From CALBPI01 sp039033995 (GTDB lineage Bacteria; Pseudomonadota; Gammaproteobacteria; Steroidobacterales; Woeseiaceae): 64,000 bases of DNA. Location of the stretch: contig JBCCBP010000016.1 in NCBI GenBank assembly GCA_039033995.1, forward strand, positions 5,472 through 69,471. The letters are read 5' to 3'. The notes beneath the pieces were generated by a model that saw only the letters and a list, made by a program, of their open reading frames with translations, was not told the origin of the DNA and did no database searches. The position numbers were made by a program, and so were the translations under genes. Shown here piece by piece: positions 42,823 through 52,050 of this stretch. Numbering within the stretch: the stretch's first letter is position 1; each line of letters opens with the position of its first letter.

Positions 42823-44529
42823 TCACTCCGGCCTGGGACAAGCCTCCAGATAATTCATCGGCAAAGACCATCGCGATTCACCCAGCTCGAAGTCTTCTGG
42901 CGACAAATCGCCCTGCTGGTTCTTCAACCATGCGAGCCAGATGTCTCGAATCATCGGCTGGCCCGCATCAACAACGAATGCCGTGGTATCGACGATCGGC
43001 GTCATGATGTCGTCGCCGCCCTGCATCAGAAAATCATTGGCTGCCAGGTTCAGCTTGCGCTCATCGGGCCACACATTTCCGCTCTCATCGGACAGCATGA
43101 GTTGCATATCGCCGTCGTCACAGGACACCGTCACTCGCGCGCCGGAAATACCGACACGGCGATCATCGCGGTGCACTTGAAAAGACAACAATCGCTTTAA
43201 CTTAGCGACTGTCACCACCGGCATGCTCAACCGGTTGTCGAATGGGAATACGCGGTAGACATCGCCGAAGGTCAGCACCCCCGCTGGCAAATCTGCGCGA
43301 ATCCCTCCCGCGACATTGTGCAACGACACATCGGCGCCCGTTTGTTCGCGAATCGCGTCGGTCATCATGTGGCCGAGCACGGAATCGGGCTCGTCATTGC
43401 GGGTAAAGGGTGCAGTGAGACTCACATTGAGCGACTGAGATTGCAGCGACGACGCAGCCAATAGCGTACGACCAACAATCGTGCGTACATCGGGGTTCGG
43501 TGTCGTCGGATAGCCCTCATAGTCCGGCGGCGGCATCACGACCGAAGTCGTCTCACTACAAGCGGCATCGTCCGTGGCGATGAACATACACATCTTTTGC
43601 GGTGGCAATACTCGACGCTCGAGTACGCGACCGTCGGTCGGGTCGATGCGATAGTCGACACGGCCAAAACTACGCAATCGTGACGGATTCGACGTAATGG
43701 CGATGCCGTTAACAACATGGGCGATCGGCCGGTGTTCGTGACCGGCTACGATTTGATCGACCAAGCCTGCCGGCAATGCCATAGCCACCTGAAAGATCTC
43801 GTCATCCAACGCGCAAGAGGACAGGTCATAAGGGTCGTCGAAACTATCGCAATGACCGCCGGCGTGCGCTGCCACAATTACGAGGTTCGCACCTGCTGCC
43901 CGCAGCGCTGTCGCTTCCGCCGCCACCGTATCGGCGAGTGGCGCCATCCGCAGGCCGACAGTATTCGCCGGAAATGTGGTTTCGAGGGTATCGATGGTCG
44001 TGATGCCAATCACGCCGATGTTGACGCCGTTCTTCTGAAACATCGTCGTTGGTGTGACGCCGGGCCATTGGACACGCCGACCTGTCTCAGCATTCAGAAG
44101 ATTGGCAGCGAGCAACGCGAAATCGGCCTCACTGGCACGCTGTTTGATAACACCGCGAGCGTCGTCTTCCGGCCCCATCGGTATCGCCGCATCACCCACG
44201 GGACCGAAATCGAACTCATGGTTGCCGACCGTAGCCGCATCGTAGCCCAGCGCATTGTAGGCTGCGGTAATCGCCTGTCCTTCATTGAGATTGGACGCGA
44301 GCGTGCCCTGCCACATATCGCCACCATCGATCAGCACGACGCCATTGTCTCCGCGCCGCTGACGCAATGCTTCTACGTAGCCGGAAAACGCAAGAAGTCC
44401 GCGATCGACACCGGCAAACTCGCCGTGCACATCATTGGTACCGACCACCGAAATCCAGACCGGCGGCACCTCAACACGCTGACCGGCACAACCGCTTAGC
44501 AAGAACAAGATCAGCAGCAGTCGCTTCAT
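42823..44529 (-). CDS. Bifunctional metallophosphatase/5'-nucleotidase lipoprotein
   Basis: 568 residues with a lipoprotein leader (LLILFLLSGCAGQ). The metallophosphatase domain has GTNDVHGEF, GGDMWQGT, VGNHEFDFGP and AGHEHRP, which build the two-metal site. The C-terminal 5'-nucleotidase domain contains HNVAGGIRADLPAG and TFGDVYRVFPFDN. It removes phosphate from nucleotides outside the cytoplasm so that nucleosides can be taken up. Convergent with the Ere-family gene, four bases apart. Confidence 0.9.
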   Translation of the reverse strand: MKRLLLILFLLSGCAGQRVEVPPVWISVVGTNDVHGEFAGVDRGLLAFSGYVEALRQRRGDNGVVLIDGGDMWQGTLASNLNEGQAITAAYNALGYDAATVGNHEFDFGPVGDAAIPMGPEDDARGVIKQRASEADFALLAANLLNAETGRRVQWPGVTPTTMFQKNGVNIGVIGITTIDTLETTFPANTVGLRMAPLADTVAAEATALRAAGANLVIVAAHAGGHCDSFDDPYDLSSCALDDEIFQVAMALPAGLVDQIVAGHEHRPIAHVVNGIAITSNPSRLRSFGRVDYRIDPTDGRVLERRVLPPQKMCMFIATDDAACSETTSVVMPPPDYEGYPTTPNPDVRTIVGRTLLAASSLQSQSLNVSLTAPFTRNDEPDSVLGHMMTDAIREQTGADVSLHNVAGGIRADLPAGVLTFGDVYRVFPFDNRLSMPVVTVAKLKRLLSFQVHRDDRRVGISGARVTVSCDDGDMQLMLSDESGNVWPDERKLNLAANDFLMQGGDDIMTPIVDTTAFVVDAGQPMIRDIWLAWLKNQQGDLSPEDFELGESRWSLPMNYLEACPRPE

Positions 44530-44595
44530 AGGTTGTTTCTCCGGACTGGTCGAGGGCGTTTAATGGTATCTGACCTGAATCAATCGGTCAGCCAC

Positions 44596-44624
44596 AAAAA
44601 AGCCGAGCACAAAGCTCGGCTTTT
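44596..44624 (-). terminator. Terminator of ahpCF
   Basis: AAAAGCCGAGC-loop-GCTCGGCTTTTTT read on the minus strand: a strong stem with a U-rich tail, about 25 bases after the ahpF stop. The stem is also flanked by A and T so it may work in both directions. Confidence 0.85.
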
Positions 44625-44648
44625 CGAAGCTGACGAGCTGTCCAGGAC

Positions 44649-46241
44649 CTAGGCGGCCTCAGCTGAAGCATCCTGCTCGACAGCCGGCGCATGCATGACG
44701 AGGTACTCGAACGCGGTGAGCGCCGCCTTGCTGCCCTCTCCCAGCGCGATCACAATCTGCTTGTACGGCACGGTTGTGACGTCACCACAAGCGAAGATGC
44801 CAGCCGCACTAGTTTCGGCTTTCTCGTTAATAACCACTTCGCCATACTCCGAGAGCTCAACCACGTCCTCAAGGAACGCGGAGTTCGGAACCAGCCCGAT
44901 CTGCACAAACACGGCCGACAGGTCGATCGTCATGATCTCACCACTGACACGATCTTCGTATTCGATGCTCGAGACCTTACCATCTGTTGCATGAATCTCC
45001 TTCGAAGCGGCATTGGTGATGATCGTGATGTTGTCACGTTCCATCGCTTTCTCAACCAGCACCTGATCAGCCTTCAACTCCGGAAGGAACTCCAACACAG
45101 TGACGTGTTTGACGATACCCGCCAGATCCAGCGCTGCTTCGATACCGGAGTTGCCGCCACCGACAACAGCGACGTCCTTACCCTTGAAGAATGGGCCATC
45201 GCAGTGCGGGCAATACGCGACACCGTTGCCAATGTTTTCTTTCTCGCCCGGGATACCCAACTCACGCCAGTTGGCGCCCGTTGCGATGATGATCGAACGC
45301 GCACGAATCACTTCACCGGACGATAACGTCAGCGTCTTGATATCGCCCTGTTCGATCGAATCGACACGCAGGTGTTCCTTGACGGTGATGTCGTAATCCT
45401 TGATGTGATCGAACATACCGCTGACCACCTCCGGACCCGTGGTCTGTGGAATTGACACCAGATTTTCGATGCCCATCGTGTCCTTGACCTGACCACCGAA
45501 CCGCTCAGCGACGACGGTCACCGCGAAGCCTTTGCGCGCCGCATAAATCGCTGCAGCAACGCCACCGGGGCCACCGCCGACAACGACGACGTCCTGCAGT
45601 GGCAACGACGGCTCAGAAGACGCCCCGCCTTTCGCGATATCCGGATACTTGGCGAGCAGCTTCTCGATCAGCGTCGCGGTATCGATCTTGCCGTTGGCGA
45701 ATGGCTCGCCGTTCAGGAATACGGCCGGTACACCCTGAATATTTCGGTCGTTGACGATCGCCGGGTACTCACCACCATCAATCATCTCGGCGCCGATGTT
45801 CCCGTTCAACGTCGCAAACTGATTCAGCGTCTGCACGACATCCGGACAGTTGTGGCAGCTCAGGCTCACCACCGTTTCGAATTTGAGCGTATCACCGACG
45901 CGTTCGATGATCGATTTCAGCGCGTCGTCGAGCTTGACCGGCGTACCGCCGACATTGAGAACTGCCAGCACCATCGAGCTGAACTCGTGTCCGCCGGGAA
46001 TACCGGAAAAAGTAATACCGGTATCAGTGCCATCGGCGACGAGCTTGAAACTCAAGCCGCCACGTAAGCCGGCCTCGGCTTCACTGACACTGAGACGATC
46101 CGATGCACTCGCAAACTTGTGCAAAAAATCCAGCAGCTCGGCGCGCTTCTCATGCTCGCCGGTTTGCACGACAAAGTGAATATCACGAGTCAAATTGGCG
46201 GTGTATTGCTTGACCGCCTCAAGCAGTTCTGGGGTAAGCAT
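44649..46241 (-). CDS. ahpF: Alkyl hydroperoxide reductase subunit F
   Basis: 530 residues, the usual AhpF size. The N-terminal thioredoxin-fold pair contains the CHNC redox site (SLSCHNCPDVV). The flavoprotein part has VVVGGGPGGVAAAIYAARKG for FAD, then CPHCDGP as the second CxxC, and VVGGGNSGIEAALDLAG for NADH. It passes electrons from NADH through FAD to the AhpC disulfide. ahpC lies upstream at a 77-base gap that contains a perfect hairpin; the operon ends in a terminator at 44596-44624. Confidence 0.97.
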   Translation of the reverse strand: MLTPELLEAVKQYTANLTRDIHFVVQTGEHEKRAELLDFLHKFASASDRLSVSEAEAGLRGGLSFKLVADGTDTGITFSGIPGGHEFSSMVLAVLNVGGTPVKLDDALKSIIERVGDTLKFETVVSLSCHNCPDVVQTLNQFATLNGNIGAEMIDGGEYPAIVNDRNIQGVPAVFLNGEPFANGKIDTATLIEKLLAKYPDIAKGGASSEPSLPLQDVVVVGGGPGGVAAAIYAARKGFAVTVVAERFGGQVKDTMGIENLVSIPQTTGPEVVSGMFDHIKDYDITVKEHLRVDSIEQGDIKTLTLSSGEVIRARSIIIATGANWRELGIPGEKENIGNGVAYCPHCDGPFFKGKDVAVVGGGNSGIEAALDLAGIVKHVTVLEFLPELKADQVLVEKAMERDNITIITNAASKEIHATDGKVSSIEYEDRVSGEIMTIDLSAVFVQIGLVPNSAFLEDVVELSEYGEVVINEKAETSAAGIFACGDVTTVPYKQIVIALGEGSKAALTAFEYLVMHAPAVEQDASAEAA

Positions 46242-46266
46242 GAGAGTTCCTTATCGTTGAGGGAGT

Positions 46267-46290
46267 GCGGGGCGGTAAAAACCGCCCCGC
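46267..46290 (-). other. Hairpin between ahpC and ahpF
   Basis: GCGGGGCGGT-TTTT-ACCGCCCCGC on the minus strand: a perfect ten-base GC stem with a four-base loop, 29 bases past the ahpC stop and 26 before the ahpF start. No U-run, so it is more likely an mRNA stabiliser or partial block that lets ahpC be made in excess of ahpF. Confidence 0.7.
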
Positions 46291-46318
46291 TCCATTGCCA
46301 TGTTGGTCGCGAGATCGG

Positions 46319-46882
46319 TTAGATCTTGCCAACCAGATCGAGTGACGGAGTCAGTGTTTCGGCGCCTTTTTCCCAGGCTGCCGGACAGACTTCGCCGTCG
46401 TTTTCGCGAATGTACTGAGCCGCTTTCACTTTGCGGACCATGTCTTTGGCCGAACGTCCAACACCCAGCGTGTGGATTTCGTAGACCTGAATAATGCCGT
46501 CCGGGTCGACGAGGAACGTGCCACGCAGTGCCTGTCCCGCTTCTTCGATCATGACGTCAAAGCCGCGCGTAATCTGGCCGGTCGGGTCGCCAATCATCGG
46601 GTAGTTCACTTTACCGATCGCTTCACTGTGGTCATGCCACGCTTTGTGCACAAAGTGTGTATCGGTCGATACGGCGTAGACTTCAACGCCAAGCTCCTGA
46701 AGCTCCGCATAGTGTGCTGCCATATCCTCAAGTTCCGTCGGACAAACGAACGTGAAATCCGCCGGATAGAACAGGAAGATCGCCCACTTACCTTTTACGT
46801 CGTCAGAGGTGATGCTTTTGAATTCGTCGTTGTGATACATCTCAGCCGAGAATTCAGGAATGGATTGTCCGATCAATGCCAT
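46319..46882 (-). CDS. ahpC: Alkyl hydroperoxide reductase subunit C (2-Cys peroxiredoxin)
   Basis: 187 residues. The peroxidatic cysteine is Cys47 (FTFVCPTEL) and the resolving cysteine is Cys166 (EVCPAAW), the same spacing as in E. coli AhpC. It reduces hydrogen peroxide and alkyl hydroperoxides and is recharged by AhpF, the next gene. AAAGGA precedes the ATG. An OxyR-like site at 46958-46994 lies upstream. Confidence 0.97.
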   Translation of the reverse strand: MALIGQSIPEFSAEMYHNDEFKSITSDDVKGKWAIFLFYPADFTFVCPTELEDMAAHYAELQELGVEVYAVSTDTHFVHKAWHDHSEAIGKVNYPMIGDPTGQITRGFDVMIEEAGQALRGTFLVDPDGIIQVYEIHTLGVGRSAKDMVRKVKAAQYIRENDGEVCPAAWEKGAETLTPSLDLVGKI

Positions 46883-46957
46883 GACTGTGTGTCCTTTATT
46901 TGTTGGAGGGTCGATAAATCGTGACGCTATTGTTAGACAACAGCGCCACTGAGGGAA

Positions 46958-46994
46958 ATGGTTTGTCTCAATCGTACTGATAGACAGGACATAT
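46958..46994 (-). promoter_or_regulatory. OxyR-like binding site upstream of ahpC
   Basis: On the minus strand, two 15-base ATAGnTnnnAnCTAT-type halves separated by seven bases. The upstream half matches 8 of 10 defined positions, the other 7 of 10: 15 of 20 in total, with the correct seven-base spacing. It lies 75 bases before the ahpC start, where OxyR is known to act in enteric bacteria. No oxyR gene is in the window. Confidence 0.7.
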
Positions 46995-47050
46995 GAGGTT
47001 TTAGGCTTTATTTTTCAAGCGCTTAAATCCTCGCGCCAGAGTTCTCGTGG

Positions 47051-48430
47051 TCAAAGTTGGTTTGGCAGACCAGAGCGGATATTGATATCACGCTGCGGGA
47101 ATGGTATTTCGATACCATATTTCGTCAGCGCTGTTTCCAATGCCCAATTATAGTCCGCCCGAACGGCGGAAGGACGTTTGACAGCCTCAGGCCGCAACCA
47201 GACGACCAGCTCAAAATCCAGACTCGAATCACCAAATCCGGTCAGCCAGACCTGTGGCGGCTTGGCCCGCGGGCCGTCGAGCATATGCGGCACACTATCC
47301 GCCGCCTCAAGCGCTGCCTTTTTCACCAGTTCCTTGTCGGTGCCATAAGCAACACCAAACGGCACGCGGATGCGCCGAAAGCCCTCGCGCAGTGTCCAGT
47401 TGGTGACGCGCGCGTTGATGAACTGCTCATTGGGGACCAGGATATCCACATTATCGTTCGTGGTGACCAACGTCGTGCGAATGTTGATTTCCTGAACCTC
47501 GCCGGCGAGACCGTTATCGAACTCGATGAAGTCGCCGACCTTGACGCTCTTCTCGAGCAACAGAATGATGCCGGCCATCAGGTTCGAGAATATCGACTGC
47601 AGACCAAAACCGATACCGACGCCGATCGCACCAGAGAATACGGCCAACGCTGTCAGATCGATGCCAATCGCGCTCATCGCGAGCATGACGGCACCGAACA
47701 GCAAAACCATCCTGGCGCCTTGCGCAACCAGCGTTTGCACTGAAGGTGTCAGGCGTTCTGATCGGCTCAGGTTGTTGCGAATAACGCTGGAGGCCACCGA
47801 CGCCAACCAGAGCAACAGCATCGCAAGCACGACGCCCTTGATCACCTTGAGCAGCGACAGCGGATTCTCACCGACGGAGAACCCAAGGGTCGTGTTGTCC
47901 AGCGCTTGCAGTGTCGGACCGAGCAGGCCGACGATATTCAAAGCGGCCAACAGCCAGGCGACGGACGCGAACAACTTAGCAAGCCCGCGATCTTTGACGA
48001 AGGACGCGAACAGCTGAATGACGATCCACGCGTTCAGTAGGCTGGCGACGAGCCGAACCAAATCCGTATTGATCGCAAGGCCGCGCAACACGGCGATCGT
48101 CGTCCACAACAGCCCGACCCAGATCAACGGCGTGGCCAGCCGCTGCAACGCAGCCAGCAATGCGCGACTCATTGAGACATCCTGGGCGGGCCAGAATTTG
48201 CCGAGCAGGCTCCTGAGCGGCTTGGCCAGGAAATAGGCGAGAGCGCCCGCCAAAAAAACACTACCGACTTCTATAGCGCCGTCAACCGACCACACCACCG
48301 CAACGACGTGTGCATACAACGATTGCAGAAATTCGAGAATTGGGGTTACGAAGCCAGAGACTTCTGCCACCATTTCTTCCGCAACGTCGGTGTCTTCCTC
48401 CACACGCCGCCAATCCGCCAATTGGGTCAT
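47051..48430 (-). CDS. MscS-family mechanosensitive channel
   Basis: 459 residues. Several hydrophobic helices fill the first 270 residues, the last being the pore-lining stretch with AVFSGAIGVGIGFGLQSIFSNLMAGIILLLEKSVKVGDFIEF, which is the MscS signature followed by the beta domain. VQEINIRTTLVTTNDNVDILVPNEQFI continues it. A soluble C-terminus ends in RDINIRSG. It opens under membrane tension on osmotic downshock. The peptidase gene lies upstream on the same strand, 26 bases from its start. Confidence 0.92.
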   Translation of the reverse strand: MTQLADWRRVEEDTDVAEEMVAEVSGFVTPILEFLQSLYAHVVAVVWSVDGAIEVGSVFLAGALAYFLAKPLRSLLGKFWPAQDVSMSRALLAALQRLATPLIWVGLLWTTIAVLRGLAINTDLVRLVASLLNAWIVIQLFASFVKDRGLAKLFASVAWLLAALNIVGLLGPTLQALDNTTLGFSVGENPLSLLKVIKGVVLAMLLLWLASVASSVIRNNLSRSERLTPSVQTLVAQGARMVLLFGAVMLAMSAIGIDLTALAVFSGAIGVGIGFGLQSIFSNLMAGIILLLEKSVKVGDFIEFDNGLAGEVQEINIRTTLVTTNDNVDILVPNEQFINARVTNWTLREGFRRIRVPFGVAYGTDKELVKKAALEAADSVPHMLDGPRAKPPQVWLTGFGDSSLDFELVVWLRPEAVKRPSAVRADYNWALETALTKYGIEIPFPQRDINIRSGLPNQL

Positions 48431-48456
48431 ATCGATGTCGTCCGGTTACAAAGTTT

Positions 48457-50859
48457 TCAAAATACGTGCCGATCGAATAGCTTGTAGATTCTTCGATACT
48501 CGTCGAGCCAGGAATCAGCGTGCGTAAACCCGTGCGGGTCTAGCGGATAGACGGCCAGTTCGAAATCTTCTTTTTGCAACTCCAGAAAACGCTGCACAAG
48601 CAATACCGAATCCTGGAAAAACACATTGTCATCCTGCATGCCAGCCGCGATCAATAGTGGCTTTTGCAAGCCATCCGCATAGAAGATCGGCGAGCTGCGT
48701 TCGAATGCTTCCGGATCGACCAGTGGCGTATTGAGGATGTTGGATGTGTAACCATGGTTGTAATGGGACCAGTCGACCACCGGACGCAGCGCTGCGCCCG
48801 CGGCGAATAAATCCGGATCCAGAAACATGGCCATGAACGTCATGAAACCGCCGTACGATCCGCCATAAATACCGAGTCGCTCGGTATCGACATTGTAGTT
48901 GTCGGCCAACCACGCGATGCCATCCTGGAAGTCTTCGAGTTCAGGACGCCCCATGTTGCGATAGATCGCCGTACGCCAATCACGGCCGTAGCCCTTGGAC
49001 GCGCGATAATCCATATCGATGACGATAACGCCTTGCTGCGCTAGCAGCGTGTGGAACATGAACTCGCGGAAGTAATACGGCCAGCCCGCATAGGCGTTTT
49101 GCGTGTAGCCCGCGCCGTGCACGAACATAACAGCCGGGTACCGTTTGTTCGGATCATAGTCGTCTGGCAGGTATAGCTTGCTGTAAATATCGCGATCGAC
49201 GCGACTCGACGGGATCTTGACGATGGCGGGAATCACCCAGTCAATCGACTTGAACGCGGGAGTCACCGTATCTGTCAGTCGTGTCGCAGCATCGGGTTGT
49301 CCGACGGGCACATGAAAGAGATCCTCATGTCGGTCGAATTCGCTATGCATGACCAACAGCGATGCCGCATCGGGGGCTAACACAAAGTGATTGACACCAC
49401 CGAGCGCGGTCAGTGTTTCAATGTCTCCGCCAGAAGTCGCGACACGATGAATTTCCCATATCGAGGGCTCAATGCGATTAGCGCGGAAGTAGAGATAGTC
49501 GCTATTGCGATCAGCGACAACGTCGGAGACGACAAAATCACCCGCGGTCAGCGCCTGGGCGCGACGTGCATCAAGCTGTTTTCGATAGAGATGCGAGTAG
49601 CCGGATTGCTCCGACAGGAACCAGAGCCCAGACCCGTCGCCCAACCAGCCGAAATCGTTGTGCGCATAATTGATCCAGGCGTCGTCAGAAAGTCGATGCT
49701 GCACCGCAAGGCGTGCTTGTTGATCGACGGTCGCAAGCCAGCGGTCCTTGTTATCCACCGCATGAAACTGCAAAGCGACCAATGCGCCGTCCGGCGCCCA
49801 GCGAACACCTTCGACACGCACGGCGCGTTGCTCTGACGCCTCCAGTTGCTTGCTGACTTCCGCTTTGTCAGCACCACGCTCGACATGCCACTCCAATGCC
49901 GACTTTCGCAGGTTTTCGAGTGGGTCATCGTCAATGCCCGGCAGGTCATCGAGCGACACCTCTGTGACGGTGGCCGCGTTCAGATCGATCAACCAAACGC
50001 GATGCGCCGCGGGCATGTTACGCCCGACACGGGTACGCAAGGTCACGGTCTCGGTATAGCCACTCTCGGTCATATAGTTCGGCATGATGCCGGCTTTGCC
50101 GCCCTTGTGATCTTTGGGCGCGGTGACCACGACGATCTGCTGGCCGGTGGGTGACAACACAGCGAATGCTGGCCGCAGCGACTTGTCGAGATAGATCGGC
50201 AACGGAGCACCGCCAGCGCGCGCGGTCTGCGCGGCACGATCATGCGCCGCACGTGCGTCTGCACGACGTTTATCTTCTACGACACTCGTATAAATTCGCC
50301 GCTGGTTCTCCCGCAGTGTGTCGAATGGCTTGGCCTTATTCGGATCATCCGCGAACTGAAGATTAGCAAGCTGATGAACAGTCCCGCCTTCGAGGTTGTG
50401 ACGATAGAACTGTCCGTCACGTTCATAGGTTACCGCCCGCTCGCCCAACAACCACTGCACGCTGCGCTCACTGGCCGCAGTGCCTGTTAGCTGCTGTACC
50501 GGTCCGTCAGGCAGACTGCGCCAGAACACATCGCCATGGTCCACCCACACAACCGCGCTATGCTCAGCATTGTAGGCGCGGCTTGCATTGCTATCGTTCG
50601 GCGCCGCGTCTGCTGCGATCGGCGTGGTGATAGCATCGTCGATAGCAACAAGAAACCGGTCGCGTATCGATTCACCAACGCGCTTCTGATCGAAATACAC
50701 CGAGCGCGAATCGTCGCTCCAATAGGCGCCCTCGGGCGCATTGCCGATCCAGTCCGGGTCCGCCATGATTTGCTCGAGCGTGGGTGCAACGGGATCCTCG
50801 GCGAACGACACGCTGGCAAGCAGCATGAGACAGGCGAACACAGGTTTCTGATGGCGCAT
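48457..50859 (-). CDS. S9-family dipeptidyl-peptidase-like serine peptidase
   Basis: 800 residues with a Sec signal (ACLMLLASVSFAED, cleavage about residue 20). An N-terminal beta-propeller region (about 40-540) precedes the alpha/beta hydrolase catalytic domain: YGGSYGGFMTF holds the nucleophile serine, GMQDDNVFFQDS the acid, and DPHGFTHADSW the histidine. The layout is that of DPP-IV/acylaminoacyl peptidases. It would trim peptides in the periplasm or outside. The MscS gene follows. Confidence 0.88.
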   Translation of the reverse strand: MRHQKPVFACLMLLASVSFAEDPVAPTLEQIMADPDWIGNAPEGAYWSDDSRSVYFDQKRVGESIRDRFLVAIDDAITTPIAADAAPNDSNASRAYNAEHSAVVWVDHGDVFWRSLPDGPVQQLTGTAASERSVQWLLGERAVTYERDGQFYRHNLEGGTVHQLANLQFADDPNKAKPFDTLRENQRRIYTSVVEDKRRADARAAHDRAAQTARAGGAPLPIYLDKSLRPAFAVLSPTGQQIVVVTAPKDHKGGKAGIMPNYMTESGYTETVTLRTRVGRNMPAAHRVWLIDLNAATVTEVSLDDLPGIDDDPLENLRKSALEWHVERGADKAEVSKQLEASEQRAVRVEGVRWAPDGALVALQFHAVDNKDRWLATVDQQARLAVQHRLSDDAWINYAHNDFGWLGDGSGLWFLSEQSGYSHLYRKQLDARRAQALTAGDFVVSDVVADRNSDYLYFRANRIEPSIWEIHRVATSGGDIETLTALGGVNHFVLAPDAASLLVMHSEFDRHEDLFHVPVGQPDAATRLTDTVTPAFKSIDWVIPAIVKIPSSRVDRDIYSKLYLPDDYDPNKRYPAVMFVHGAGYTQNAYAGWPYYFREFMFHTLLAQQGVIVIDMDYRASKGYGRDWRTAIYRNMGRPELEDFQDGIAWLADNYNVDTERLGIYGGSYGGFMTFMAMFLDPDLFAAGAALRPVVDWSHYNHGYTSNILNTPLVDPEAFERSSPIFYADGLQKPLLIAAGMQDDNVFFQDSVLLVQRFLELQKEDFELAVYPLDPHGFTHADSWLDEYRRIYKLFDRHVF

Positions 50860-51045
50860 AGCAAACTCTGTAGCTTGACGGGGCCGCTAAGCCTAACAAG
50901 GATAGGCGAGCCAGCCCAGCCGTCGCCGTGTCGCGACGCGCCGAACCCTTTTGCATCGCCAAACCTACAGCGCGAAAAGTAATCCACCATTGACCGACTG
51001 TGGGGGAACGCAGTCTTTGGCAGCAATACCGACCGGGCGCACCCG

Positions 51046-51984
51046 TCAAACGTCGTCGGAACTCTCATCAAGATCGGCGAACAGCGGCGAGCTCAAGTAT
51101 CGCTCACCCGTATCCGGCAACATGGCGAGAATCACATCCCCTTCGCTCGCATCGGCGGCAACCCGGAGCGCTGCGGCCACCGTGCCACCGCCTGAGATAC
51201 CGGTGAAGATACCCTCGTTGCGCGCCAACGACCGCGCGGTCTCAATCGACTCATCATCGTTGACCGGGACGAGTTGATCATAGACGTCGCGATTCAGGAC
51301 TTCCGGAATGAAATCCGGCGTCCAACCCTGGATCTTGTGCGGCTGCCAGTCATCGCCTGCCAACAGTTGTGCCGCTTCCGGCTCAGTCGCGACGATCGTC
51401 ACATCAGGGCGCGCTGCCTTCAACATCTCGCCCACGCCGGTCAGCGTACCGCCTGTCCCGTAGCCGCTCACCCAGTAGTCCAGACGACGGTCTGCAAAAT
51501 CGGAGAGTATCTCGGGCCCCGTAGTCGCGCGGTGGTAAGCCGGATTCGCCAGGTTGTCAAATTGACTGGCCCAGAACCAACCATGTTGTGCGGCCAGCTC
51601 CTTTGCTTTGCGCACCATGCCGGTGCCCTTTTCCGCGGCGGGCGTCAAGACCACGCGTGCGCCGAGGCGCTTCATTATCTTGCGTCGTTCAATAGAAAAA
51701 GACTCTGCCATGGTTGCCACGAAGGGATAACCGCGTGCCGCACAAACCATCGCCAAAGCGATGCCCGTATTGCCCGACGTGGCCTCGACAACGGTCTGCC
51801 CCGGCTGCAAGACACCGCGTTTTTCGGCGTCGAGAATCATCGCGTAGGCCAGCCGATCCTTGACCGACCCCCCCGGATTGAACGCTTCGAATTTGACATA
51901 CATCGCGACACCGGCTGGGGCAGTGCGTTGCAAACGAACGATCGGCGTATTGCCGATGGTCTGCAGAATATTGTCGTAGATCAT
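51046..51984 (-). CDS. cysK: Cysteine synthase (O-acetylserine sulfhydrylase family)
   Basis: About 312 residues from the ATG behind a GAGAGGAA ribosome site. PLP lysine is Lys42 (PGGSVKDRLA), the substrate loop is SGNTG (70-74), and the phosphate cup is GTGGTLTGVG. It makes cysteine from O-acetylserine and sulfide. cysK is the natural name, but CysM-like activity cannot be excluded by sequence alone. The flavoprotein gene lies upstream on the same strand. Confidence 0.92.
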   Translation of the reverse strand: MIYDNILQTIGNTPIVRLQRTAPAGVAMYVKFEAFNPGGSVKDRLAYAMILDAEKRGVLQPGQTVVEATSGNTGIALAMVCAARGYPFVATMAESFSIERRKIMKRLGARVVLTPAAEKGTGMVRKAKELAAQHGWFWASQFDNLANPAYHRATTGPEILSDFADRRLDYWVSGYGTGGTLTGVGEMLKAARPDVTIVATEPEAAQLLAGDDWQPHKIQGWTPDFIPEVLNRDVYDQLVPVNDDESIETARSLARNEGIFTGISGGGTVAAALRVAADASEGDVILAMLPDTGERYLSSPLFADLDESSDDV

Positions 51985-52050
51985 GTGATTCCTCTCCTCT
52001 ACTGCCAGCACACTGTCAAAATGGACCGGATGGGCACGCGGATTGTTTCG

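Noticed and set aside
43717..44499. Plus-strand open frame of 260 codons opposite the 5'-nucleotidase gene
   Set aside because: The minus strand has intact metallophosphatase motifs; the antisense frame has none.
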